DNA of 64,000 bases from NCBI GenBank assembly GCA_001972305.1, contig BDDD01000026.1, positions 652,673 through 716,672 of the forward strand. Direction: 5' to 3'. The position numbers were made by a program, and so were the translations under genes. The notes under the pieces were generated by a model. It was not told where the DNA came from. It worked only from the letters and a program-made list of their open reading frames with translations, and made no database searches. Below are positions 10,329-20,835 of this stretch, in pieces. Source of the stretch: Cephalotus follicularis. Taxonomy: Eukaryota > Streptophyta > Magnoliopsida > Oxalidales > Cephalotaceae. Position 1 is the stretch's first letter, and every line of letters starts with the position of its first letter.

Positions 10329-11525
10329 ATCCCTCTGGTTGGAAGAGTTTCACTCGAATGGGACCCGTTAGACCCGAAACGACTCTAGAAACGACACTAG
10401 ATGCATTCTCAGCATATGTTTGGATTATTACTGTACTGTGGATTGTATTGTGGTTGATTGTTAAAAAGTGTTAACCATTTTGAAAAGCTTGTATGATTAT
10501 TATAATCATTATTGTACGAAAATGTATATTGTCAACATATGAATATATATATTTTCGAAATGACTGGGGAAAGTATTTTCCAAAGACGGAAAATTGTTTT
10601 AAAGGGTTGGTTACACAATTCAAAATGTATTGTTTTAAGTTTTATAACTTATCACAACCTGATAACGGAGTAATATATTTTAAACAAATATAATTGATCA
10701 AGTAATTATATTCATTGCTTGACTTGTACTATACGGTGTTTGTGTTTGTTGATTATGGGCCGCTGTGCTAATAACCTGTTGATTGTTTAGCCGTCGTGCT
10801 AAGCAACCTGTACGGAGGACTTGCTCCAAACCGTTCGCAAACGAGGATTGGAGTAAGAGTGCATGACGTTGGGGCCAAGAGGTGGCGACGGTCATGACGA
10901 CTTGTTTGTCTAGTTCCTTTTTGGGACATACTTGTTGCTTGTGTTGATGTAGCCTTATGAGGTTACACCTGTACTATGAACATACATGTACTTATACATG
11001 TACATACCGCGATATATATACTGCGACATATATATACTGTACTGCATCATAATGCATTCATTCATGTTTCTCATTACCCTATACCTCGAACTGTATTTAT
11101 GAGTCTTTTCACTTAGCCGAGTGAGGACAAAGGCTAACCCCTACTGTAACAGATTGATGGAGTGGGATTTGATATGGAGCAACGCAAGGAGACTTAAGGA
11201 GAAGACTGAGTTGTCCTCTTACTTTATGTACTGGTTTACTGAACAATGATTGTGACAACTGGATTATTGTAACGTGGTTTATTTCTTTTGTACTGTTTTA
11301 TCACGCTCCGTTTATGGGCGATCGACAATGTTGTTTAGTTTTTTATAAACCTTGTGGGTATCACGTAGTATGGGATGTGTGATACATATTTTATTTCAGC
11401 TTACTTCATGTTATTTCTTCCGCTACTGAAGGTTTTTTTTTTACGTAATATGGCCTAAGCTGAATTATGTTGTGTTGATTGCCTTACCTTTAATGTTGCC
11501 TTCACGGAAAATCGGGGGCGTGATA

Positions 11526-12292
11526 AGTTCCCAGCGACATTAAATTTATGGTTCCTGCACAAATTTAAAGTGAAAATAATGCAAAAGAAATATATTAGTT
11601 TCCAACTAATATTATTTGGTTTAACAAAAAATAATGCATTGTTTTAGTGAACTTGGAATGCAGCAGTGTTTTAAATCATTGCACAAACCACCTTCGTTGA
11701 AAAAGCATTTAAAAGTTCACCAGAACCTTATAGGAATCATATTAATAATAGAATTCATTATGCTGGAAATTGTCAATATGTGTGCAGAAACTGCAAGTTT
11801 CACAGTACAAAATGTCGGACACTAGGCAGAACTTTCCGGCACTCAAATTGCCAGTAACCAACTTAACAAACTACTATGATCACTGCCGGATGAATTGCAC
11901 TTAAACAAGTGCAGAAAATATGTGCAGAAAATCAGCACATTGCAGCTTTTTAAAGCAGAATTTATTAAACACATTAAATTCTCGTGTAATGACTAATTAA
12001 GGTTTGTTTGAGATCCTAAACCCTACACCTGGATGTTTGAATGCTCCTCAGCACCATAAACATCCAATGTAGATGTCGTTGGATCACATAACATTCCATA
12101 CAACTAGTCTACCACATTAGTTCAATTAATTAGGAAAAATCAATCAGAATGTAACCATCCTGATTATCCAATATCTCCATATTCACTTTAGGGTTTGGAG
12201 GGGATATTTCGTCAAGGGGACAAAGTCTCTTTGCCATGCCACTACACATCTAATAATGTCACAATTAACTCCAATTAGAGGCTCTAATACCA
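11526..12292 (-). pseudogene. Leader and gag start of copia element I, cut by A
   Basis: Read on the minus strand, this runs from the PBS (12292-12281) through an AT-rich, non-coding leader to a putative gag start ATG at 11540-11538. The frame then reads MSLGT before element A interrupts it. Directly upstream of the ATG is a pyrimidine- and T-rich stretch ending in TTTGTGCAG (about 11556-11564), a good plant 3' splice-site consensus. This suggests the leader holds an intron spliced to just before gag. No conserved gag domain is visible because the insertion removes it from the window. The identity of the start codon is inference. Confidence 0.5.
12281..12292 (-). other. Primer binding site of copia element I
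   Basis: On the minus strand this reads TGGTATTAGAGC, one transition away from the initiator-Met PBS TGGTATCAGAGC. It lies about 5 bp from the inferred LTR end. Confidence 0.8.
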
Positions 12293-12297
12293 CTTTT

Positions 12298-14787
12298 TGG
12301 GATTTGGGATAGCAGCGAAAGAAAAACATTTCGGGCAAGTAGGGTTTAGGGTGACTAACTTTAAAATTTTTGTTCCAGCAAAGGAATCACCCATAACCAT
12401 TTCCCTAAAATATCTCAATTAAAACCAAGTATCACTAATTGGTCTATTAAAGGTTCCATGGCTGATTCCAAGCATGGGAAGGCATAGGTGGATTAGCCTT
12501 TCCAAAACTTAAAATTCGGCCAACATGTCAAACGGAATTAGGGTTTCACACATAACCTTCATTTCATTCCACCATCCTTCCTAACCCTATGGGTTTATGG
12601 TAAAAAGATAGGGCTCGACAAAGCCCTAGCACCAACACCATAAACATATCATAAAGTCTAGGTCTCGGTAAAGCCCTAGCACCAATAAACCCACCACTAT
12701 CACAAAAGAAGAAAAGATGAAGAACAAAGTTGATTACCAATTTTCTTTGCTCCTCCAACTTTGTGAGATTTCTTCCTTTGAGTTCCAAGAAATCCGTCTT
12801 CACATTTATTCTTCCCAAAGAGGCAGCAAAGACTTTATGTGAAGGTGTTTTGGGTTCAAGTTCTATCCTAAAATATCACTCAATGGAGGTAGAGATTTAT
12901 ATGTGATCTCCACCTTCAAAGATGTTATGGAGGGTGAGAGGAGAAGTATTATGGTTTCACTTTTCAAGAACAATTAAGTTCTATGACTCCATGATAGAGC
13001 TTTCTGATTCATGACAATGGAGAAAATGAATAGAGAAAAGAGAGAGTTCGGCCAAGAGAAGGGTGAGATGTGTTAAAAACAAATGAATTCACTTGAGGCA
13101 ATTCTGGTGTGTTGCCGTGTGACTTAGCAAGCATGAGACAAACATCTCCACTCGCATAATTCTACACCAATGAGAGAAGAACAACACACCACTCACACAT
13201 CATTAAGGTCGGCCTCAAAAGGAGCTTGTAGAGAAAGCTTTCAATTCCTTAGCCCTTAAATAAGTTGACAAAGTCCAACCTTCTAGAACACTAATCATCC
13301 AACCAAGTGAAGTAACTAAGTTAACCTAGTTACATTAGGGCATGTTGAGGCACAATTTGGGCCGGCCAAATGCAAGCATAAACAATGCTAGGGTAAGGAC
13401 CAAATGACCTCTCTCCCCATGAAATCTCAATATTTCATAAATGACAGAAATACACCTTAACTCGGAATGACCTATTCATGGTACTGCTAGAATTCACTTC
13501 CTTAGAATTGAATAAACTCCAGCAAAATAGATATTCACTGGCCAAGTAACACCTCCGAGGTGCCATCCTCTCACTAAATGACATGTGTCCAACACAAATC
13601 AACATGTTCCAAAACCAGATGGGACCCAAAATCCGGTTGGATCCCGGTACGACTATAAATTTCTTAGAACATCCCAAGAGTTCTTGTATGGCCACCCCAA
13701 TAGTCCCCAACTATTACAATGACCCCAGTATGATTCCCAATCATCCCCCAGATCAATGAAATCAACTATGCCTATAAGTCAACATCTGGTAAACTAGTAC
13801 ATTAATCTAGTCATTGGCATATGTGTCATGTATCCTACATAATCCTTGGATCCGATCACGACATATGTGTCATGTATCCTACGTAATCCTTGGCTCCGAT
13901 CGCGACCTACGGTTTGGAATAATGTCACTCCTAGGTAAAGCTGTGGAAACTATAAATTTATGTGCGCATTGAGACCATTGGAAGACGTCCCCATAAATCC
14001 CATTTCAAGTCTGCCTATACCTGATCAGGGTTTTAAGTCTACAACGAATATAAATAATATGAAGCCGATCACCCTCCATATAGGTGTGACGATCCCTTAT
14101 TGCCCAGTCGCCCATACATCTCAATGAAGCTCCCACAAGGCCAAAAGATAACCCTTTTGCCAGCTCGTGGCTAGAACTGGGGAAGGTGAAAATCAAAGCC
14201 AAGCAGTTACAACAGAATGCATGCCAACTGATCAAGTCTAAGGACTCAATGTAGCTCACGAATGGTCTACTAGTCACCATAGACTATACAATACCGAGGC
14301 GATAGGAATCCTATTGACATAGGTATGACTTTCAAAAAAAGGATTCCTATAGTTCGTATGTTCAGTCACATGCTCTCTAGCATGAACCACGCATTAGCTT
14401 TAGGGTAAACCCAAATGGCAATGAGATGATCCATCCCCCACACACAAGGGGGCTAGCATAATACGACAAGTCTTTACAGTTTATCAATCACCCTAATAAC
14501 GTGAACCTATGACTTGGAACATTCTGTCAGAAGGGTGTAAGGATGTCGTTCTCAAAACCTCCCAAGCACGAGATCTAACCCTTTATCCACAGGGCACTAT
14601 ATGTGTATTCAGACGACATTAATTAACAAATCCATTTAAGATGGGTTGGGATATACATATAGAGGGTTGCCATTAAATACTGAAATATGCACATAAACAT
14701 GAAAAAGAATTCGGATTTTATAAATAGAGAGTGTTTATACAAGCATAAACCCACCTAGTGGCATGCAAGGGCACCCCTACTCTAACA
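12298..14787 (-). repeat. Copia LTR (family H/I), minus strand, about 2.49 kb
   Basis: On the minus strand the LTR begins TGTTAGAGTAGGGG next to a copia-type polypurine tract, and it ends near the PBS at 12292. Several blocks match, in reverse, the plus-strand copy at 51182-53091 and 63535-64000 (for example 14250-14330 against 51650-51720, and 13540-13600 against 52330-52380). A TATA-like TTATTTAAGG lies near 13255. Internal sequence is present on both sides (leader to the left, RT/RNase H to the right). The LTR therefore serves as 5' LTR of one copy and 3' LTR of another. No gene is visible inside. Confidence 0.8.
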
Positions 14788-14803
14788 ATCTCCCACTTGG
14801 CCC
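14788..14803 (-). other. Polypurine tract of copia element I
   Basis: On the minus strand GGCCAAGTGGGAGAT directly precedes TGTTAG. AAGTGGGAGATTGTTAG is the typical copia PPT-LTR junction in plants. Confidence 0.85.
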
Positions 14804-14847
14804 TTAAGCCACGAAGACCTATAGCCCAAGCCCATCGAACTACGATG

Positions 14848-16706
14848 TCATTCGAGTACTACACTGCTCAAGGATTTGGTAAGTGGGTCCACTAAATTTG
14901 CCTCCGTGGCAACTCTCTCTAGGTTGATGTCCCTTCTATCAATGATCTCCCTGATCAAATGATACCAGCACTGTATATTCTTGCAGTGGTGGTGAGACCT
15001 CGGTTCCTTAGCTTGTGTAATAGCCCCATCATTGTCCCAGTACACCATAACTGGACGTGCGATGGTTGGAACTACATCAAGTTCAACAATGAACTTTCGC
15101 ATCGAAACAGCTTCCTTTGCGGCATCTGAGGTAGCTACATATTCTTCTTCTGTGGTGGAGTCCGCAGTAGTCTCCTGCTTCGAACTCCTCCAACTGACTA
15201 CCCTCCATTTATCACAAATATAAATCTTGAAACTGACTTGTGATCATCCGAATCACTATTGAAACTAGAGTCTGTGTAGCCCTCCCGCTTCAATTCACTA
15301 TCTCCTCCGTATGTCAAGAAAGTATCTTGAGTCCTCCTCAGGTACTTTAAAATTCCCTCGACAATTTTTGAGTGTTTCTCATCAGGATCGGACTGAATTC
15401 CACTTGCCATTCCTAAGGCAAAAGCGACATTAGGTCTAGTACACAACATGGCATACATGATAGAGCCTACAGCCGAAGCATAAGGCTACCTACTCATGCG
15501 TATCCTCTCCTCAGCTGTTTGTGGAGACATCTACTTGGAGACGTCAATTCCTTTACCTATTGGCAATAGGCCAAGTTTTTAATTCTCAAGACCATATTGT
15601 TTCAGGACCTTGCTGATGTACTTGTTTTGGGAGAGCCTAAGCAACCTACTTGATCTATCCCTATAGATCTTTCATCCCAGTATGTAGGAAGCTTCTCCCA
15701 AATACTTCATGGAGAAGTTCTTGGCTGAGCATACTTTGACAGACTATAACATGCCTACATCATTTCCAATGGGTAGTATGTCATCCACGTATATTACCAA
15801 GAAAGTGAGTCCAGGGCATCCTGTTTTTGGTAAACACAAGGCTTATCCACGTTTTTGATGAAGCCAAAAGCCTTTATGGCTTCGTCAAAATGGATGTTTC
15901 AGCTACGGGATGCTTGCTTAATGCCGTATGAGACCTTTGGAGCTTACACACACTTTGTGGATGCTCATCGGATGTAAACCCCTTTGGTTGGGACATATAA
16001 ATGTCCTCATCAAGATAGCCATTCAAGAAGGTAGTGTTTACATCCATTTGCCATATCTCATAATCATAATGAGGGACAATTGCAAGCAGTGTTCGAATGG
16101 ACTTCAGCATAGTGACCGGTGAGATGGTATCGATATAGTCAATCCCATCACATTGCCTATAACCTTTTGCGAGTAATCGCGCTTTGTAAGTTTCTATCTT
16201 ACCATCGATGCCAATCTTCCTCTTGAAAATCCATTTGCACCTGATAGGATTAATCCCATCTGGTGCATCTACAAATTTCCACACCTGCTTGGCGTACATG
16301 GAGCCCATCTAGGATTTCGTGGTCTCTAATCTTTCCCTGGAATCAGTGCTCTTCACTGCTTCTTGGTAGCTCACAAGCTTGTCATCATCGTTGTTGTTGG
16401 GTTCATCAGTTCCTTAAAAGAGAAATCCTTATCTCTCAGGCGCTGTGATAACCCTGCCTTATCTCCTCAAGTGAGGAGTGCCTAGATGAGATCCCATCTC
16501 AGGTTGGGTACCTTCCCCAAGCGTGTTTTCAGAGGGTTCAACCTCTAATTCCTCATCATCCTGTGGGCCTCCACCAGGAGGTAACTCTCTCAGTAACACC
16601 TTACTCCCACTGCTTCCTGCAAGCAGGTATTCCTTCTCTAGGACTGTGGCAATACGCGATAGAAACACCCTTTGATCGCTGGGTTTGTAAAAGAAGTATC
16701 CCCCAC
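14848..16706 (-). pseudogene. pol: Copia pol fragment: end of integrase linker, reverse transcriptase, RNase H
   Basis: On the minus strand the fragment starts inside pol with GYFFYKPSDQRVFLSR (about 16690-16640), a typical copia segment between integrase and RT. RT follows at 16308-15480, with NPIRCKWIFKRKIG, YEIWQMDVNTTFLNGYLDE and the catalytic YVDD at about 15797-15786. Then comes the thumb/connection region (SIMYAMLCTRPNVAFALG) and RNase H (GYTDSSFNSD, VMVYWDNDGAI). Frameshifts and stops separate the open frames 16743-16459, 16308-15874, 15458-15198 and 15102-14848. Domain order (RT then RNase H next to the 3' LTR) confirms Ty1/copia. The upstream integrase half is missing because F and its nested elements inserted at 16707. 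Confidence 0.92.
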
Positions 16707-17836
16707 TGTAATGCCCAGAATTTCGATCCATTGTATTTCGCATTGTAATTGAAATATCAATTAATAAAATGATGGTTTTCCAACTAGTATTGTTGATTTT
16801 GGAGTAAAGTAATGTTGAAAGGTTGTGTTAAATTGAAATGTTGAGGAATTGGGCCAAACCATCGACGCCAAGGAATAAATCGTCGACGCTAAGGAATGCA
16901 ATGCATACGCCAAACACATGCACGTAAGGCGTCGATGCTAAGTGAAAGCGTCGACACCAATAGGCAAAATGGGTTAAGCGTCGACGCTAGGGTATAACCA
17001 GTGACGCATAATGTCGAGTATCAGAAACGTTTGAATTACTGACATAAAACATGATGAAAAGGTAGGTTTTCAGACGCCTTAACTTGTGAGTGGAAACGTA
17101 TTAGACATGCTATCATGTCGCTAGACATGCAATGCCAGAAGAGAAGGAAGAATGTGATACTTGTGCATGCATGCAGGTGAGGAATAGAAGATGGAAGAGA
17201 AAGAGAGGCACATGGCCATGTAAGTAACTGGAGAAAGATAAGAAATGCCACCCGCATAAAATACCTGTCATTTCCTTCACACGTCAACCGGGAAAATATG
17301 TGAAAGAGTTAGAGAGAAAACAAGAGAAAGAAAATGGGTAAAGAAAGCAGAGAGAGATTCTCCATTGTTGAACCAAGAGAGAAGCTTCGGAACTCGGATT
17401 GGAGCTGTTAGGCCGGACCAGGGAGACTTAAAGCTACTGTTCCATGGACTTAAAGAGGTGGAATTCGGTTCCTAACTTGGAATCAAAGGTAGGGGATTTA
17501 TACATGCAAGTTTGAGTTCAAATAAAGTGATTGTCTATTAATGAAATGCATGGTTGTATGGACTGTGGATTGTTGAATTTATATTATGGTTACTGCTAAT
17601 TGTTAAACTGCCATGCACACTGAGTTCTGGATTGTGAATGATTTAGATTGCATGCACTGCTATGTTTTGTTTTCACGGGTTTTGTGTTGTAATGGAAAAT
17701 GTATGTTCTGTTACGCCGAGACTGTCGACGCTTAAATGGAAAGCGCCGACGCTTGGACTATTTATATTGAGTAAAACAAACAATAATTCATGCAACTGTT
17801 TACGCTTGAAGGAAAGGCATCGACGCTTTAGTTGGA
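16707..17836 (+). repeat. LTR of gypsy element F, first part
   Basis: It begins TGTAATGCCCAGAATTTCG, in the style of the other gypsy LTRs. It carries CGTCGACGC motifs, a TATA-like CGCATAAAATACC (about 17254) and a region GGGACTTAAAGCTACTG..AGGTAGGGG resembling 2110-2200 of A and 28655-28745 of D. It is interrupted at 17837 by B and resumes at 34644. The 5 bp before it are CCCAC (16702-16706); the partner copy is off-window. F has no gene in the window. Confidence 0.85.
16859..17830. repeat. CGTCGACGC-type palindromes in LTR F
   Basis: Sites lie at 16859-16990 (ATCGACGCC, CGTCGACGC, GCGTCGATGC, GCGTCGACACC, GCGTCGACGC) and again at 17721-17754 and 17818-17830 (GTCGACGC, GCCGACGC, ATCGACGC). 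The two-cluster layout is the same as in A, D and E. Confidence 0.75.
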
Positions 17837-20808
17837 TGACACGCCCCGTTTCCCAGCACCCCTGCCCGAGGATGGCCATGCGAGGTGGAAGGATCCCCCA
17901 CCTGGATCCCTAACCAAAACCCCAACAAACAAAGACACCCAACAAACAAAGACTAACACTAAGGCCAAGGGCTGGTGTTAAAACACGCTGCCAAGGAGAG
18001 CCACGCTCCCCATGCCAAACACACCTAATGCACATAAACAAGAAATGTCCGTGCACAAGGAAACGACAACGTTTAACATAAGCTAAGCCTGGGATCAACA
18101 CAAGGGCCCGGGGACAAACGCCAAGCATGGGACAACTACCCGAGGTCCCCCAACTGCTTAACTTACACTAAGGAGATGGAATCTCACCCTGGCCAGGTAA
18201 CCAAGGGATCCACCAGGGCTCACCGAACAAAACATCTTATGGGACCGAGCTGGTCCGAGGTCGAGAGGATGGGCAAAACTAAGGAAAACTTCTTACTCTC
18301 GCTTAACTCCTGCGAGCATGCCCGGGGATAAACACCTAGTGATGCCACCAGATCTCATCTTAGGGTCAACCAACCCGAGCTGCGAGGTCAACCTAAGGTT
18401 TGACTAACCATGAACATAGCCACCCCTCCACCGGCATCTCAGCAGAGGTGCCACGCACAAAAGGCCCTGGAGAGAAACATTTAAGTTTCACCAAGGCCAG
18501 GGCTGGGGAGACCTGCTCCTCTGCCCAGGGTAAAACGATCCCCGAACTCATACGTCAGCCCTGCACCCTAAACGCTTAACATAAACAACGACAAGGCCGG
18601 GTAAACAACTCATAACAACAAAGTATATAAAAAAACAAGTGAATTATATATGATCCCGGGCAAAATGCCAAGGACCCACAACATTCAAGAAATCATATAC
18701 ATGCTTACAAAAAAAGGATTTGCAAGACATAGACATCAACCAGTCTATACAAAAACCCCAAGAATGTCCCCAAATGCATGAAGGTGCGCGTGGCCGAGGA
18801 GTCATCCTAAGGTGTTGCATCAGGCGTCTACCTCTTTCAACATGCTATCCTTAGTGGATCTCAAGAACCCTGCTTCCCCGCTTCCCCTGCACACAAAACT
18901 GAGAGGGGATCAGTCTAACTAACTAGTGAGTAAGATCAAGGAATATCCTGGGCAAACCCACTTCCACCGGGGTGCCAAGAGCCAAGGTGAAACGTGCCCT
19001 GCCCCAACTGGGCCGAGGACCACCCATATCCACTACTCAACAATACAAGGCAGAGGTAAAAATATACAAGGATATTGATAAAAAAGGAAAACCCAAGGAG
19101 ACGTCAGAGCTACCAACTCAATGACCGACCTCAAGGAAAGAAGATAAACAATTGTTTATATGTCAGAACATGCCAAGGATCCAAGGATCAACAAAAGATC
19201 ATACTCTAAGAATCAACATTTATCAGGGGACTACTGATACTGTATCAATCACAAGCACATTCCACTCACGCACATGCACACATCATACTAACACACTTCC
19301 ATAGCCGGAACCACCTCAGAAAGCACAAATAACAACTCCGTTGACGTTCCATCAACGCGGTCATGGGCTATAGGACTGTACACATCCCTCATATACGCAT
19401 ATAGATACCCACTTCCAGAGCTCCGCATGAACATTGGTAAAAGGACTACTCCAGCACCCCTGCCCCGGTAATCACACATTGGCGCACCTCACTACATGAA
19501 CATCGATCGAGGGGCTATGCAAGCCCACCCCCGTCGGCAATCACGAGCTCAGCTCTACACCATTTGAACATCGATCGAGGAGCTACCTCATCGGCAATCA
19601 CATAGCGTTAGTATCATCCAAGGGGCCCACGAATCACCACTCTGCTCTACCCTTGACGAGATGACAGAGGAGAACATCAACTCAGAGGTAAGTGTATCAC
19701 CACTTAGACCATCTCGGGCCAGCAATCTCAAGCCCAAGGACTCCATTATGGTATGACCAGAGAAGATAGGGGATCCCTGGCTGCCCCCACACATCATTCC
19801 ATCATAGACCAATGAAATGAGCAGATCCGGGTATGGAACCTAGGCACAGTCACACTCAACAGTTCATCATAGACAATGGCATTGCTGAATGGAATAGGGA
19901 TCGAACGCCCACTCCTCCATCAGCCACAATAAGTCTCATACATAACCAAGAATCCAGTAACCAGTAACCAGTAACCAGTACCCGTGGACAATATCACATG
20001 ATATCAAAATAAATCATGAATACTTAAACAGAAGGGGAAACAACAAGTTCAACCCAGGCATTGAGTCCTCAGCTCAGAAACAATAGTATTCACATGCAAA
20101 ATCAACATATGACAGGTGAAGAAATCCTAGTCAAAGATAATATCATGGAAGCGCATATAAACAGTAAACTCTCAGTTATCAATTGATAGAAAGAAGAACA
20201 TCCCTCTCACTAGTATCAGTAGCTTCCTTGGCAAGCTTCCTTGTTGTGCGAACTCCGTGCCTAGATCCTCCTCTGTAACACCAACACACAACAACGCTTA
20301 GCCATCATGAACAAACATCTCTGAAGTTATGCATGAACCACATACAACCATGGAAACCATGGAGAAGCTCTTCCTTGGCCTCATAGGTCATCTCAACACC
20401 AACAAAGCAACGTGCCTCAACGTACCTAGGAGAACTTTTACCTGCTAGACGCGTTGACGGGTAAGGAAAGTCCCAACCTCAAACAACGATCGAAGATTCA
20501 GAAGAAAGACAAAGAAGAAAGAAGAAAGATGAAAGCTCACTCTCTCAAATGCTTCTCCAGGCCTGAGATGATGGATGTGATATCTGCCAAAAACCAACTG
20601 CCAAGCTTCCTAAGTAATCTTTGCACACTTCCCAACACCAAACAAATATCTCTTATCTCTTATCCCATTGGGCCTCAACCAAGCCCAAAGCCAAACTAAC
20701 ACTCCTCCAATAAAAGAAGCCCAAGCCAACCACAACCTAGGAGAAAAAGAAAAATTTCCCCCAAGCCCCATATATCAATTTACCCAAAAATTAATGCGGG
20801 TCGTTACA
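17837..20808 (-). repeat. 3' LTR of element B (2972 bp)
   Basis: On the minus strand it begins TGTAACGACCCGC and ends GGGGCGTGTCA. It matches 31717-34643 throughout, with scattered substitutions and small indels. A short CAGTAAC-type repeat at about 19956-19982 has more copies than the partner LTR. I see no gene inside; open frames such as 20454-20699 have no known domain. Confidence 0.93.
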
Positions 20809-20822
20809 TCCTCTCCCCCTTA
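20809..20822 (-). other. Polypurine tract of element B
   Basis: On the minus strand AAGGGGGAGAGGA precedes the LTR start TGTAACGACC. It follows the end of pol. Confidence 0.85.
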
Positions 20823-20835
20823 AGGAATTTTGTCC

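Larger units (their letters stand above)
1960..11525 (+). mobile_element. Ty3/gypsy (chromovirus) retrotransposon A, 5' truncated by J
   Basis: Element A has a partial 5' LTR (1960-4120), an initiator-Met PBS, gag, pol (protease, RT, RNase H, integrase, chromodomain-like tail), a polypurine tract and a full 3' LTR (8778-11525). About 585 bp of the 5' LTR (equivalent to 8778-9365) lie left of J, outside the window. A sits in the minus-strand copia element I, right after the first codons of its gag. Gag-pol is broken by at least six stop codons plus a frame change. The clade call (Tekay/Del-like) rests on the long LTR, the PBS and the C-terminal sequence. A, D and E are clearly related in gag and LTR. 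Confidence 0.93.
8778..11525 (+). repeat. 3' LTR of element A (2748 bp)
   Basis: It begins TGTAACGCCC and ends GGGCGTGATA, where the canonical CA has become TA. It contains two palindrome clusters, a CT-rich region near 9390-9410, and the TTAGCC..GGCTAA hairpin at 11113-11137. The flanking AGTTC (11526-11530) is the presumed right target duplication; the left copy is off-window. No gene is seen; the open frames inside have no recognisable domain. Confidence 0.95.

Noticed and set aside
13435..14280. 91-codon minus-strand frames in copia LTR I as possible host exons
   Set aside because: They are within LTR sequence that matches copia LTR H, and have no domain.
17662..17913. 83-codon frame spanning the F/B junction
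   Set aside because: It crosses an insertion boundary (17836/17837), so it cannot be an ancestral gene.
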